Notes under the pieces: generated by a model
Seen by the model: only the letters and a program-made list of their open reading frames with translations
Told to the model about the DNA's origin: nothing
Databases searched by the model: none
Shown here: piece by piece, positions 5,493 to 12,430 of the stretch
Numbering within the stretch: position 1 is the first letter of the stretch
How the letters are laid out: every line of letters starts with the position of its first letter
NCBI GenBank assembly: GCA_041547565.1
Contig: JBFEUI010000081.1
Coordinates: forward strand, 1-12,902
Length of the DNA: 12,902 bases
Direction: 5' to 3'
Source of the DNA: JBFEUI01 sp041547565
GTDB taxonomy: Bacteria > Pseudomonadota > Gammaproteobacteria > Thiohalomonadales > Thiohalomonadaceae
Made by a program: the position numbers and the translations under genes

Positions 5493-6914
5493 GTGACCGA
5501 GGCAAGTAAACCCGCAGCAGAACAGAATCTCGAGGATATCTACGAGGATATCGGACACTGGCACGTCAACACCGGTGAAGAGAAGATCTACGCCAAGCGC
5601 ATGGGTGGCCGATTCCGCAATCTCAAATGGCTGGGTCACGCCATCTGGCTGGTGCTGTTTTTCGGTCCCTACCTGCGCTGGGGCGACCGTCAGGCAGTGC
5701 TGTTCGACATCCCCGACCGCCAGTTCCACATTTTCGACATCACCATCCTGCCGCAGGATATCTGGATGCTCTCCCTGCTGCTGCTTTTCTTCGCTATCCT
5801 GCTCGCCGCGGTCACCTCCATTGCCGGTCGCGTCTACTGCGGTTTCTTCTGCTTCCAGACCGCCTGGACCGACGTGTTTATGTGGATCGAGGAGAAGGTC
5901 GAGGGCCAGCCGGCCAAACGGCGCAAACTGGACAAGGGCCCCATCGATGCCAGCAAGCTGCGCCTGCGCGCTATCAAGTACACGGCGTGGCTGCTGATCT
6001 CGGTATTGACCGGCATCAGCTTCACAGCCTGGTTCACCGATGCACTGCAACTGTGGCAAGACCTGTTCACCATGAGTGCCAGCCTCACCGCGTACACGGT
6101 GATCGGCCTGTTCACTGCAGGCACCTTTGTGCTGGCCGGCTTCCTGCGTGAGCAGACCTGTTTCTGGCTCTGCCCTTATGCCCGTATCCAGGGCGTGATG
6201 TACGACCGCGAGACCGTCCTTCCCGCCTACGACTACAACCGTGGCGAACCGCGCGGCAAGCTGAAGAAGGGCAAACCCATCGAGGGCAACGGCGACTGTA
6301 TCGAATGCAACCAGTGTGTCGCGGTATGCCCTACCGGCATTGATATTCGTCAGGGTCAGCAGGAAGGCTGTATCACCTGTGCACTGTGCATCGACGCCTG
6401 TGATTCGGTGATGGAGAAGATCGACAAGCCGAAAGGCCTGATTCGCTACGCCTCGCTGGATGAACTCCAGGGCAAGCCCAGCATACCCATGCTCAAACGC
6501 CCCCGCGTGCTGGTCTATTTCACAATTCTCACATTGGCCTTTGTCGGCATTATCTACGGCCTGCTGAACCTCGGCGCCATTGAACTGAAGGTCCTGCACG
6601 ATCGTTCACCGCTGTTTGTGCGCCAGAGCGACGGCTCGATCATGAACAAGTATGACCTGAAGATCCTCAACAAGACCGATAAGGACTTCTACGTCACAAT
6701 TGAAGCCACAGGACACGATGAAATGGTGCTGCGTGGCGCGGACAAACCGCTACTGGCCAAATCCGGCAATATCAGCAGCCATTTCGTCAATATCACCATC
6801 CCCGGCAAGGCGCTCGAGCGCGAAAGGCTCGCCATCACCTTCCGAGCCACCAACAGGGACAATCCGGAACAGAGCTCGAAATACACCAGCATGTTCCTCG
6901 GCCCGAAAAAGTAG
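5493..6914 (+). CDS. ccoG: CcoG (FixG/RdxA family) membrane iron-sulfur cupric reductase
   Basis: This 473-aa inner-membrane protein belongs to the CcoG/RdxA/FixG family. Its Rhodobacter member reduces Cu(II) to Cu(I) for cbb3 oxidase assembly. Two ferredoxin-like 4Fe-4S motifs are visible: CIECNQCVAVCP (269-280) and CITCALCIDAC (293-303). Two further cysteine pairs lie at membrane edges: Cys116 and Cys120 (YCGFFC), and Cys223 and Cys227 (CFWLCPY), features shared with NapH-type proteins. Membrane segments lie near 47-60, 90-112, 162-180, 197-216 and 338-357. The C-terminal 110 residues form the Ig-like FixG accessory domain on the periplasmic side. The start is GTG, with AAGGAG at 5481-5486 six bases upstream. 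It leads the assembly cluster ccoG-ccoH-ccoI-ccoS. Confidence 0.96.
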   Translation: MTEASKPAAEQNLEDIYEDIGHWHVNTGEEKIYAKRMGGRFRNLKWLGHAIWLVLFFGPYLRWGDRQAVLFDIPDRQFHIFDITILPQDIWMLSLLLLFFAILLAAVTSIAGRVYCGFFCFQTAWTDVFMWIEEKVEGQPAKRRKLDKGPIDASKLRLRAIKYTAWLLISVLTGISFTAWFTDALQLWQDLFTMSASLTAYTVIGLFTAGTFVLAGFLREQTCFWLCPYARIQGVMYDRETVLPAYDYNRGEPRGKLKKGKPIEGNGDCIECNQCVAVCPTGIDIRQGQQEGCITCALCIDACDSVMEKIDKPKGLIRYASLDELQGKPSIPMLKRPRVLVYFTILTLAFVGIIYGLLNLGAIELKVLHDRSPLFVRQSDGSIMNKYDLKILNKTDKDFYVTIEATGHDEMVLRGADKPLLAKSGNISSHFVNITIPGKALERERLAITFRATNRDNPEQSSKYTSMFLGPKK

Positions 6915-6959
6915 TACCGGCCGGACATGGATCAGCACCCCGCAACGGGAAGAAACAGG

Positions 6960-6965
6960 TATAAT
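6960..6965 (+). promoter_or_regulatory. Candidate -10 element between ccoG and ccoH
   Basis: A perfect TATAAT lies in the 113-bp gap between ccoG and ccoH. No -35 hexamer stands 16-18 bp upstream, so it may be weak or chance. If used, transcription would begin near 6972, the first base of the hairpin that follows. Confidence 0.35.
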
Positions 6966-6971
6966 AGGCGT

Positions 6972-6995
6972 GGTGGACAGCTGCCGCTGTCCACC
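6972..6995 (+). other. Perfect 10-bp hairpin between ccoG and ccoH
   Basis: GGTGGACAGC (6972-6981) and GCTGTCCACC (6986-6995) are exact reverse complements around a TGCC loop. The outer seven pairs (GGTGGAC with GTCCACC) are identical to those of the hairpin at 5085-5108. No U-run follows. It could set segmental mRNA stability, or form the 5' end of a ccoHIS message. Confidence 0.7.
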
Positions 6996-7027
6996 GTGAC
7001 TTTCGACTTTGACAGCCAGCACAGAAA

Positions 7028-7561
7028 ATGAATATGACAGCCACTTCACCCAAACGCCTCTCCCAGGACAACAAGCAGGCCTTCCGCAACCCATGGGTCA
7101 TCGGCCTAATCGCTGGCATTGTCTTAGTTGTCGGTGTCAATGCAGCATTTATCGTCACCGCCATCATGACCAATCCTGGGCTGGTCGAGGAAAACTATTA
7201 CGAGAAGGGCCGGGACCGCGAACAGAATTTCAAGAGTAAACTGGATGCCCGCAATCGCCTCGGCTGGCAGATGAAGCTGGATATGGGCAATGACACCATC
7301 GTCGGACGCCCGACCACCTACCACTTCAGCGTGGTGGATCAGGTGGGACTGCCTGTGCGCGGTGCAACAGCGCTGCTCAAGGCCTACCGCCCCAGCGATG
7401 CTTCGGCCGACTTTGAACTGGCGATGGATGAGATCGCGCCCGGACTCTATGTCGCCAAGGCCGCCTTTCCGCTCAAGGGCATCTGGGAATTGACCGCACA
7501 GGTCAAACAGGGCGAAGACAGCCTGGAACTGATTCGCCGTATCAATGTGCTGGCGCAATAA
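7028..7561 (+). CDS. ccoH: CcoH (FixH family) cbb3 oxidase assembly protein
   Basis: This 177-aa protein has one membrane helix (about residues 24-46) and a periplasmic FixH domain. Family hallmarks are NPWVIG (21-26), the TNPGLVEENYYEKG stretch (48-61), and a beta-rich C-terminal domain with GLPVRGATALLKAYRP near 107-122. FixH/CcoH proteins are needed for a stable, active cbb3 oxidase and are reported to contact the assembling enzyme; the exact chemistry is not settled. The first ATG (7028) is used here; a second lies two codons later. Neither has a clear Shine-Dalgarno sequence. It follows ccoG by 113 bp, with a hairpin in the gap, and precedes ccoI by 34 bp. Confidence 0.9.
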   Translation: MNMTATSPKRLSQDNKQAFRNPWVIGLIAGIVLVVGVNAAFIVTAIMTNPGLVEENYYEKGRDREQNFKSKLDARNRLGWQMKLDMGNDTIVGRPTTYHFSVVDQVGLPVRGATALLKAYRPSDASADFELAMDEIAPGLYVAKAAFPLKGIWELTAQVKQGEDSLELIRRINVLAQ

Positions 7562-7595
7562 CCGACCACGACACTAGCCTCCCCCACCTCACGCC

Positions 7596-10055
7596 ATGCC
7601 GGAACAGACCGGAGACAGCTGTTTTCACTGCGGGCTGCCGCTTCCCCCTGATGAGAGCTTCGAGGCAACCATTCAGGGCGAGAAGCGCCGGTTCTGCTGT
7701 TATGGCTGCCAGTCGGTCTGCCAGGCCATCTATGATGCCGGTCTCGAGGGCTTCTACCAACGCACCCCCGACGGCACTCTCCTCTCGCCTCCCCCCGAGC
7801 CGCCAAAGGATATCGGCCTCTATGACCTGGATGACGTGCAGAGCGAGTTCATTACTGAACTGGGCGAAGAGCGCGAGATCCACCTGCTGGTCGAGGGGAT
7901 CCACTGTGCCGCCTGTGTCTGGCTGATTGAACGCACCCTGGGCCGACTGCCAGGCGTTATCAGCGCCAACGTCAACCTCTCCGGCAAGCGACTGCTGCTG
8001 CGCTGGGACAACAGCCGCATCAAACTCTCCGTCATCATTCAACGCCTCGGTGAGATCGGCTACAGCGCCGCCCCGTTCGATCCGGAAGCGGCCGAGGGGA
8101 CATTGAAAAAGCAGAACCGCGCCCTGCTATTTCGCATGGCCTTCGCCGGTTTTGCCATGATGAACCTGATGTGGATCTCTATCGCGCTCTACGCCGGCGC
8201 CGATGAGGGCGAATACCGGGGCCTGTTCCACTGGATTGGCTTTGCCCTGGCGACGCCTACCCTGCTCTATTCGGGCTGGCCCTTTCTTAAAGGCGCATGG
8301 ACCGGGCTGCGTGCCATGCACCTTGGCATGGATCTGCCCATCGCCATCGGGGCAACCACCACCTACCTCTATTCGGTCTACGTCACGATGAGCGGTTCGA
8401 CCATCGGTGAGGTCTACTTCGACACCGTGGTCAACTTTCTGTTTGTGATCCTGGTCGGGCGGCACCTTGAGGGCATGTCAAAACGCCACGCCGTGGCCGC
8501 CACCCAGCGCCTGATGGACCTGCAGCCACGGGTGGCCACGCTACTGCAGGATGGCGAGGAGAAGGTGGTGCCCATCCGCACGGTCAAACCGGGCGATACC
8601 GTGCTCATCAAGGCAGGCAACAAGGTGCCGGTTGACGGCACGATTATCGAGGGCCGAAGTTCACTCGACGAGGCGATGCTCAGCGGTGAATCTGAACCTG
8701 TCGCCAAAACGGTCGGAGACAGCGTCTCGGCCGGCACGGTCAATGTGCTCAGCGCCTTGACCGTCAAGGTCACCGGGATACTCAACGAGACCGCACTGGG
8801 CCGCATCATCCGTCTGGTGGAAGAGGCCCAGGCCTCGAAGGCACCGATCCAGTGCACCGCCGATCGCATCGTGCCCTGGTTTGTCTTTGCCACCCTGCTG
8901 CTGGCCACCATCACCTTCAGCTGGTGGCTGCACACCAATTTTGAACTGGCCCTGATGGCCGCCACCTCGGTATTGATTATCACCTGCCCCTGCGCCTTCG
9001 GCCTTGCCACGCCGATGGCCATCGCCGTCGCCTCGGGCCAGGGGGCCCGTCACGGCATTATGGTGAAAAACGGCGAGGTGCTGGAGACCCTCTCCCACAT
9101 CAATCACGTGGTATTCGACAAGACCGGCACACTGACCGAGGGCAAAATGAAGGTGCATACCATCATTAGCGCGGACGGTCATGATAAGCAGGAGCTGCTG
9201 ACACGGGCCGCTGCGCTGGAGCGTTACTCCGAGCACACCATCGGCAAGGCCATCATCGACGAGGCCGTAAGACATCAACAATCTTTGGCCGCATACGACG
9301 TAAAGGGATTCGAAAACAGTCCCGGCCACGGCATCAGGGGTGAGGTCGACGGCCAGCCACTGCATATCGGCACCAGCGCCTGGCTGGAGAAAAACGCCAT
9401 CCGGCTGGACACAACGTTGCTCGAGGAAGCGGTAAGACTTGAGAAACAGGCTATCGGTTGTGTCCACGTGGCCATCGAGGGGCGCCACTGTGGCCTGATC
9501 GCCATCACCGATACCCTGCGCCCCGATGCCCGCACGCTGGTGCAACAGCTGCGCCATGACGGAATACGCATGACCCTGCTCTCCGGTGACCGCCGCCGCG
9601 TTGCCGAGGCCATCGCCAACCAGCTTGGCGGCATGGAGGTGATCGCGGAAGTGCTGCCGGAGGACAAGGATCGCGTTATCAGTGAACTGCAGCGTGAGGG
9701 GCACCAGGTGGCCATGGTCGGCGACGGCATCAACGATGCCCCCGCACTGATACGCGCCGACGTGGGTATCGCCATCGGCTCGGGGACGGATGTGTCGGTG
9801 GAGAGTGCCGACATCGTGCTGATGGGTGATGAGCTGGAGAAGATCCGCCTGGCCAGCCAGCTCTCGCGTCGCACCCTGCGCACCATCGCCCAGAATATCG
9901 GCATCTCAATCACCTACAACATCATCATGGTGCCGCTGGCAATGATGGCCTTCATCACTCCGCTGGTCGCCGCCATCTCCATGCCGATCAGCTCCCTGCT
10001 GGTCATCGGCAACGCGGCGCGGATACGAACGATGTTTAAAAACACAGGTAAGTAG
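7596..10055 (+). CDS. ccoI: CcoI (FixI) copper-exporting P1B-type ATPase for cbb3 oxidase assembly
   Basis: This 819-aa ATPase moves Cu(I) out of the cytoplasm to supply the copper B site of CcoN. It opens with the cysteine-rich domain typical of FixI (Cys9, Cys12, Cys34, Cys35, Cys38, Cys42). A heavy-metal domain follows, with GIHCAAC at 101-107. CPC (464-466) is the transport motif and DKTGT (508-512) carries the phosphorylated Asp508. The actuator SGES is at 363-366 and the hinge GDGIND at 709-714. YN (774-775) and MPISS (796-800) match the Cu(I) signatures of the last two helices. The nucleotide domain reads SEHT at 545-548, where P1B ATPases normally have SEHP. The ATG has no Shine-Dalgarno sequence and an in-frame stop lies seven codons upstream, so no earlier start is available; coupling to ccoH is likely. 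Confidence 0.96.
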   Translation: MPEQTGDSCFHCGLPLPPDESFEATIQGEKRRFCCYGCQSVCQAIYDAGLEGFYQRTPDGTLLSPPPEPPKDIGLYDLDDVQSEFITELGEEREIHLLVEGIHCAACVWLIERTLGRLPGVISANVNLSGKRLLLRWDNSRIKLSVIIQRLGEIGYSAAPFDPEAAEGTLKKQNRALLFRMAFAGFAMMNLMWISIALYAGADEGEYRGLFHWIGFALATPTLLYSGWPFLKGAWTGLRAMHLGMDLPIAIGATTTYLYSVYVTMSGSTIGEVYFDTVVNFLFVILVGRHLEGMSKRHAVAATQRLMDLQPRVATLLQDGEEKVVPIRTVKPGDTVLIKAGNKVPVDGTIIEGRSSLDEAMLSGESEPVAKTVGDSVSAGTVNVLSALTVKVTGILNETALGRIIRLVEEAQASKAPIQCTADRIVPWFVFATLLLATITFSWWLHTNFELALMAATSVLIITCPCAFGLATPMAIAVASGQGARHGIMVKNGEVLETLSHINHVVFDKTGTLTEGKMKVHTIISADGHDKQELLTRAAALERYSEHTIGKAIIDEAVRHQQSLAAYDVKGFENSPGHGIRGEVDGQPLHIGTSAWLEKNAIRLDTTLLEEAVRLEKQAIGCVHVAIEGRHCGLIAITDTLRPDARTLVQQLRHDGIRMTLLSGDRRRVAEAIANQLGGMEVIAEVLPEDKDRVISELQREGHQVAMVGDGINDAPALIRADVGIAIGSGTDVSVESADIVLMGDELEKIRLASQLSRRTLRTIAQNIGISITYNIIMVPLAMMAFITPLVAAISMPISSLLVIGNAARIRTMFKNTGK

Positions 10056-10114
10056 GTGAATGGGTGAATGGCCATAATGCAGCATCTTCTATTCACCTAT
10101 TAACCCACTCACCC
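10055..10114. repeat. Palindromic element with tandem 8-mers between ccoI and ccoS
   Basis: Two perfect copies of GGTGAATG (10055-10062 and 10063-10070) face inverted copies on the right: ATTCACC at 10091-10097 and ACCCACTCACCC at 10103-10114. GGTGAATGGGT (10055-10065) pairs with ACCCACTCACC (10103-10113) with one mismatch. The element starts on the last base of the ccoI stop codon. It is organised like the larger repeat after ccoS. Confidence 0.65.
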
Positions 10115-10145
10115 AATAAGCAACCGGCAATCACAATACCATTAA

Positions 10146-10154
10146 TGCTAGAAT
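10146..10154 (+). promoter_or_regulatory. Candidate extended -10 promoter before ccoS
   Basis: TGCTAGAAT reads as TG-n-TAGAAT, five of six hexamer bases with the TG extension. It would start transcription near 10161, 28 bp before the ccoS ATG. No -35 is apparent. This could give ccoS its own message in addition to read-through from ccoI. Confidence 0.3.
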
Positions 10155-10188
10155 AACCGGACTTTCTCAAGAATCTCTACGTATCGTT

Positions 10189-10404
10189 ATGGACGTCATC
10201 TACACACTCATCCCGGGCATGATCTTCTTCGGGCTCATCTTTATCGGCGTGATGTTCTGGGCCATAAAGCGTGGCCAGTATGAGGACATGGAGGGGGACG
10301 GGAACCGGATCCTGATGGATGACGACGATCCGCTGCTGCCTGAAAACCAGGACAAGGCGAAGGAAAGCAAAACCGACCAGCGTAACTGGCCGGACGCGGA
10401 CTGA
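10189..10404 (+). CDS. ccoS: CcoS, small cbb3 oxidase assembly protein
   Basis: This 71-aa protein starts MDVIYTLIPGMIFFGLIFIG and has one membrane helix (about residues 4-26). The family motif FWAIKRGQYEDMEGDGNRIL (24-43) follows, then DDDDP. CcoS is required to insert haem and copper cofactors into CcoN; in Rhodobacter its loss leaves an oxidase without them. The C-terminal tail after residue 50 is charged and variable, as usual. There is no good Shine-Dalgarno sequence before the ATG. It lies 133 bp after ccoI, separated by a palindromic repeat, and its stop codon overlaps the left end of a larger repeat element. It is the last gene of the cco locus. Confidence 0.92.
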   Translation: MDVIYTLIPGMIFFGLIFIGVMFWAIKRGQYEDMEGDGNRILMDDDDPLLPENQDKAKESKTDQRNWPDAD

Positions 10405-10672
10405 AGCATGTTTCGTGCGACCGCCATGGATGGCGGGAGTACTGGTGACGCTGAAGCGTGAAGCGTGAAGCGTGAAGCGTGAAGCGTGAAGCGTGAAGCG
10501 TGAAGCGTGAAGCGTGAAGCGTGAACAAGATTGTCCCTACGGCTCGTTCCCTGTCAACTCCCTCCTTTCACGTTTTACGTATCTAGTTTCACCTTTCACG
10601 ATGAAGGGCATAGGGCGGGCCATGCCCGCCATCAGCGGCGCCCACGAGGCAGCAAATTCGTTCGTGCTTCAG
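10401..10672. repeat. Nested inverted-repeat element between ccoS and the convergent gene
   Basis: Three pairs of inverted words enclose each other. CTGAAGCA (10401-10408) is inverted as TGCTTCAG (10665-10672). ATGGCGGG (10430-10437) is inverted as CCCGCCAT (10625-10632). The TGAAGCG array (10452-10525) faces degenerate TTTCACG words at 10564-10600. Small GC-rich hairpins lie at 10421-10436 (CCGCCAT with ATGGCGG) and 10614-10630 (GGCGGGC with GCCCGCC). No open frame of note and no U-run is present. This fills the 277-bp gap almost exactly from stop codon to stop codon. It may be a miniature inverted-repeat element or a bidirectional transcript-end region. Confidence 0.45.
10452..10525 (+). 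repeat. Tandem repeat, ten perfect copies of TGAAGCG
   Basis: Ten exact 7-bp units run from 10452 to 10521, followed by a partial TGAA. Perfect identity implies recent slippage growth, and the copy number should vary between strains. It starts 47 bp after the ccoS stop. It is not a CRISPR array, because there are no spacers. Confidence 0.97.
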
Positions 10673-10681
10673 AGCCAGGCT

Positions 10682-11353
10682 TTATCTTGCCTGCTGTACG
10701 AGCAGCGGCTGACGCACCTGCGCCTCAAACCGGGACGGCATCACATACTGCAACACATCCTTGTTTTTATCATGCAGTGCAATATCCAGCCCCCTGTCCG
10801 GGTAGAGCCAGTGCTCGACAGGATTTTCCCGCTCCCTGATAGTCTCGGCAGGCTTGCCGAAACGCTGTTCAACCAGCTCGGCGCTCAAATCCAGGCGCGG
10901 CAGATAGGTGATATGGGCTATGGGACTGTTCATCGCCCGTTCCATATCCTGCTCTGACAGCGTCACCTTGCGGGTGCCGCTGCCGAGGGTGGCGATGCGA
11001 ACACCGCGCTCATACATGCCAGCCAGTTCCTGCTCGCTGATTTGCGCGGCCACCACCACCTTCGCCTTGATACCGCTCAGGGTGACCTGATCAAAATAGG
11101 CCTCAACCACGCGCTCCCCGGCATCCGTGGCAAAGAGGCTCACCACCGCCTTCTCCTGAAACTGCGCCCTCGCCTCATTGAGCGTGCTTGTTCCCAGGGT
11201 AAGCCCGAAGACCCGACTGCCCCCCCCGGCGGTTGTCTCGATCTGCCAGGGCAGGTTGACCGGCTGCTCCGGTGGTTGCCCCGGAATCAGCATGGCCACT
11301 ACCAGGGCAACAAGAGTGCCGCCCAGAACCAGGAGAAAGACGTTGCGTTCCAT
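10682..11353 (-). CDS. Uncharacterised membrane-anchored protein
   Basis: I do not recognise this 223-aa protein. It has an N-terminal membrane anchor or uncleaved signal (MERNVFLLVLGGTLVALVVA, then MLIPG) and a soluble remainder that would face the periplasm. The soluble part includes FGLTLGTSTLNEARAQF (49-65), a pattern seen in proteins with a repeated short alpha-beta module. Further on, FGKPAETIRERENPVEHWLY (165-184) and GLDIALHDKNKDVLQYV (188-204) suggest a small beta-rich fold. No cysteines, metal motifs or catalytic signatures are visible. The ATG at 11353 lies 20 bp after the upstream gene's stop and keeps the whole anchor; GGTG about 10 bases before it is a weak ribosome site. It forms an operon with the four-helix protein upstream and converges on ccoS. 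Confidence 0.8.
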   Translation of the reverse strand: MERNVFLLVLGGTLVALVVAMLIPGQPPEQPVNLPWQIETTAGGGSRVFGLTLGTSTLNEARAQFQEKAVVSLFATDAGERVVEAYFDQVTLSGIKAKVVVAAQISEQELAGMYERGVRIATLGSGTRKVTLSEQDMERAMNSPIAHITYLPRLDLSAELVEQRFGKPAETIRERENPVEHWLYPDRGLDIALHDKNKDVLQYVMPSRFEAQVRQPLLVQQAR

Positions 11354-11373
11354 CAGTGAAATCACCGTCCGGT

Positions 11374-11880
11374 TTACGCTGCATCGGCAGCAGGTTTGGG
11401 GAATTTCTTCACCAGCCAGTCCGGCACCTCGCCGATCTTGGCCTTGTGTACCGCATCGGACTCCATCACGATCAGGGTCAACACCGTCAGCATGGTCGGC
11501 AGGGCCAACACCCCACCCAGAGCCTTGTGACCGGGGCGCAGCGCGCTGGTATCGCCCCCCACGGAGAGCAGCAGTCCGGTGAACACGACACCCAGCAGGG
11601 CCAGCATGGCGATGAAGAACTTGCTCCGGCGCGCGCACAGTTGCCAGTGGCAGGCCACGAACCAGGTATCACTTTTCAACGCACGCCTGGCACGCATCAT
11701 CAGATAGCTGAGGATGAGAATGGACACCGCAGGGGTGATCAGCAGCACCCACGGGTAGGTCTTTGCCATGCCCAGCAGGGCGACAAAAACCAGGATGTGG
11801 TTGGTGATCAGGTTGATCAGGAAATACTCGTGGGGATGACGGGCCTGCTTGCTCTCTTGTTCCGATATATCGAAAAGCAT
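11374..11880 (-). CDS. Uncharacterised four-helix membrane protein
   Basis: I do not recognise this 168-aa protein. Four hydrophobic segments are visible near residues 20-39, 43-62, 87-108 and 120-141. A basic loop (RARRALK) lies between the second and third, and the C-terminus is basic (KKFPKP). Possible ligand residues include His28 in the first helix, Cys77, His78 and Cys82 in ACHWQLC before the third helix, and His118 and Glu140 near the fourth. These are suggestive of haem or metal contact but prove nothing. The ATG at 11880 follows a weak GAGA ribosome site that overlaps an Fnr-like box. It is co-directional with the anchored protein downstream (20 bp gap). The link to respiration rests only on that box and on position. 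Confidence 0.8.
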   Translation of the reverse strand: MLFDISEQESKQARHPHEYFLINLITNHILVFVALLGMAKTYPWVLLITPAVSILILSYLMMRARRALKSDTWFVACHWQLCARRSKFFIAMLALLGVVFTGLLLSVGGDTSALRPGHKALGGVLALPTMLTVLTLIVMESDAVHKAKIGEVPDWLVKKFPKPAADAA

Positions 11881-11882
11881 GT

Positions 11883-11896
11883 TTGATTTATCTCAA
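11883..11896 (-). promoter_or_regulatory. Fnr-like box overlapping the translation start region of the four-helix gene
   Basis: On the minus strand the site reads TTGAGATAAATCAA, nine of ten defined bases of the Fnr consensus. It ends three bases before the ATG and lies about 23 bp downstream of the predicted transcription start, a position that would repress rather than activate. Match quality equals that of the ccoN box; function is inferred. Confidence 0.55.
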
Positions 11897-11919
11897 ATTA
11901 ACTGTGACACACGCCGCGC

Positions 11920-11928
11920 AATATAACA
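11920..11928 (-). promoter_or_regulatory. Extended -10 promoter for the two unknown membrane genes
   Basis: On the minus strand TGTTATATT reads as TG-n-TATATT, five of six bases with the TG extension. TTTAGG stands 17 bp upstream as a poor -35. Transcription would begin near 11913, giving a leader of about 33 nt that contains the Fnr-like box. Confidence 0.5.
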
Positions 11929-11980
11929 GTTTCGCCGCGGTGCCTAAACACAAGCGTTGCTTTATCTGACGGGAGGGGGG

Positions 11981-12430
11981 TCAACGTGCCGGCGGTACCT
12001 GCAGCCAGAAGGTCACCGGGCCGTCATTAATCAGTGACACCTGCATATCGGCACCGAAGCGGCCACTGGCCACCTTGCCATGGCTGCGTCGGGCGCTATC
12101 GAGCAGGAGGTTGAACAGCCGTTCCCCCTCCCCGGGTGCAGCGGCAGGGGTGAAACTCGGACGCATCCCCTTGCGGGTGTCGGCCGGCAGGGTGAATTGC
12201 GGCACCAGCAGCAGCCCCCCCTCGATATCGCGCAGACTGCGATTCATCTTGTCGTCGTCATCGGGAAACACGCGGTAACCCAGCAGCCGCTCCAGCAGCC
12301 GCTCGGCCTGTGCCTCGCCGTCGTCCCGCTCCACCCCCACCAGCACCATCAGACCGCGTTCGATGGCGCCAATCACCTCGCCGTCGACGCGCACACTGGC
12401 CTCGCTGACACGCTGCAACAGGCCGATCAT
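11981..12430 (-). CDS. dtd: D-aminoacyl-tRNA deacylase
   Basis: This 149-aa cytosolic homodimer hydrolyses D-amino acids mischarged on tRNA, protecting translation. Family features are the N-terminal MIGLLQRVSEASVRVDGEV, GYRVFPD and KMN near 51-63, PQFTLPADTRKGMRPSF (78-94) and the cross-subunit motif NDGPVT at about 135-140. The canonical SQFTL motif reads PQFTL here; Gln, Phe and Thr are kept. The length is standard. The ATG overlaps the stop of the upstream iminopeptidase gene by four bases (ATGA), so translation is probably coupled and the two are co-transcribed. No terminator is clear downstream; the next gene on this strand starts 101 bp further on with its own promoter. Confidence 0.96.
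   Translation of the reverse strand: MIGLLQRVSEASVRVDGEVIGAIERGLMVLVGVERDDGEAQAERLLERLLGYRVFPDDDDKMNRSLRDIEGGLLLVPQFTLPADTRKGMRPSFTPAAAPGEGERLFNLLLDSARRSHGKVASGRFGADMQVSLINDGPVTFWLQVPPAR

Noticed and set aside
5424..6599. 391-codon open frame on the minus strand opposite ccoG
   Set aside because: It is a shadow of ccoG codon bias, rich in Gln, Gly, Asp and His, without ribosome site or domain signal.
10452..10525. CRISPR array
   Set aside because: The units are 7 bp, contiguous and without spacers; this is a simple tandem repeat.
10514..10957. 147-codon plus-strand open frame through the repeat and into the convergent gene
   Set aside because: It begins within the tandem repeat, has no ribosome site and is antisense to the anchored-protein gene.
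11354..11638. Upstream extension of the 10682-11353 gene
   Set aside because: The extension would run through the well-supported four-helix membrane gene in another frame. The ATG at 11353 keeps a complete membrane anchor and fits a 20-bp operon gap.
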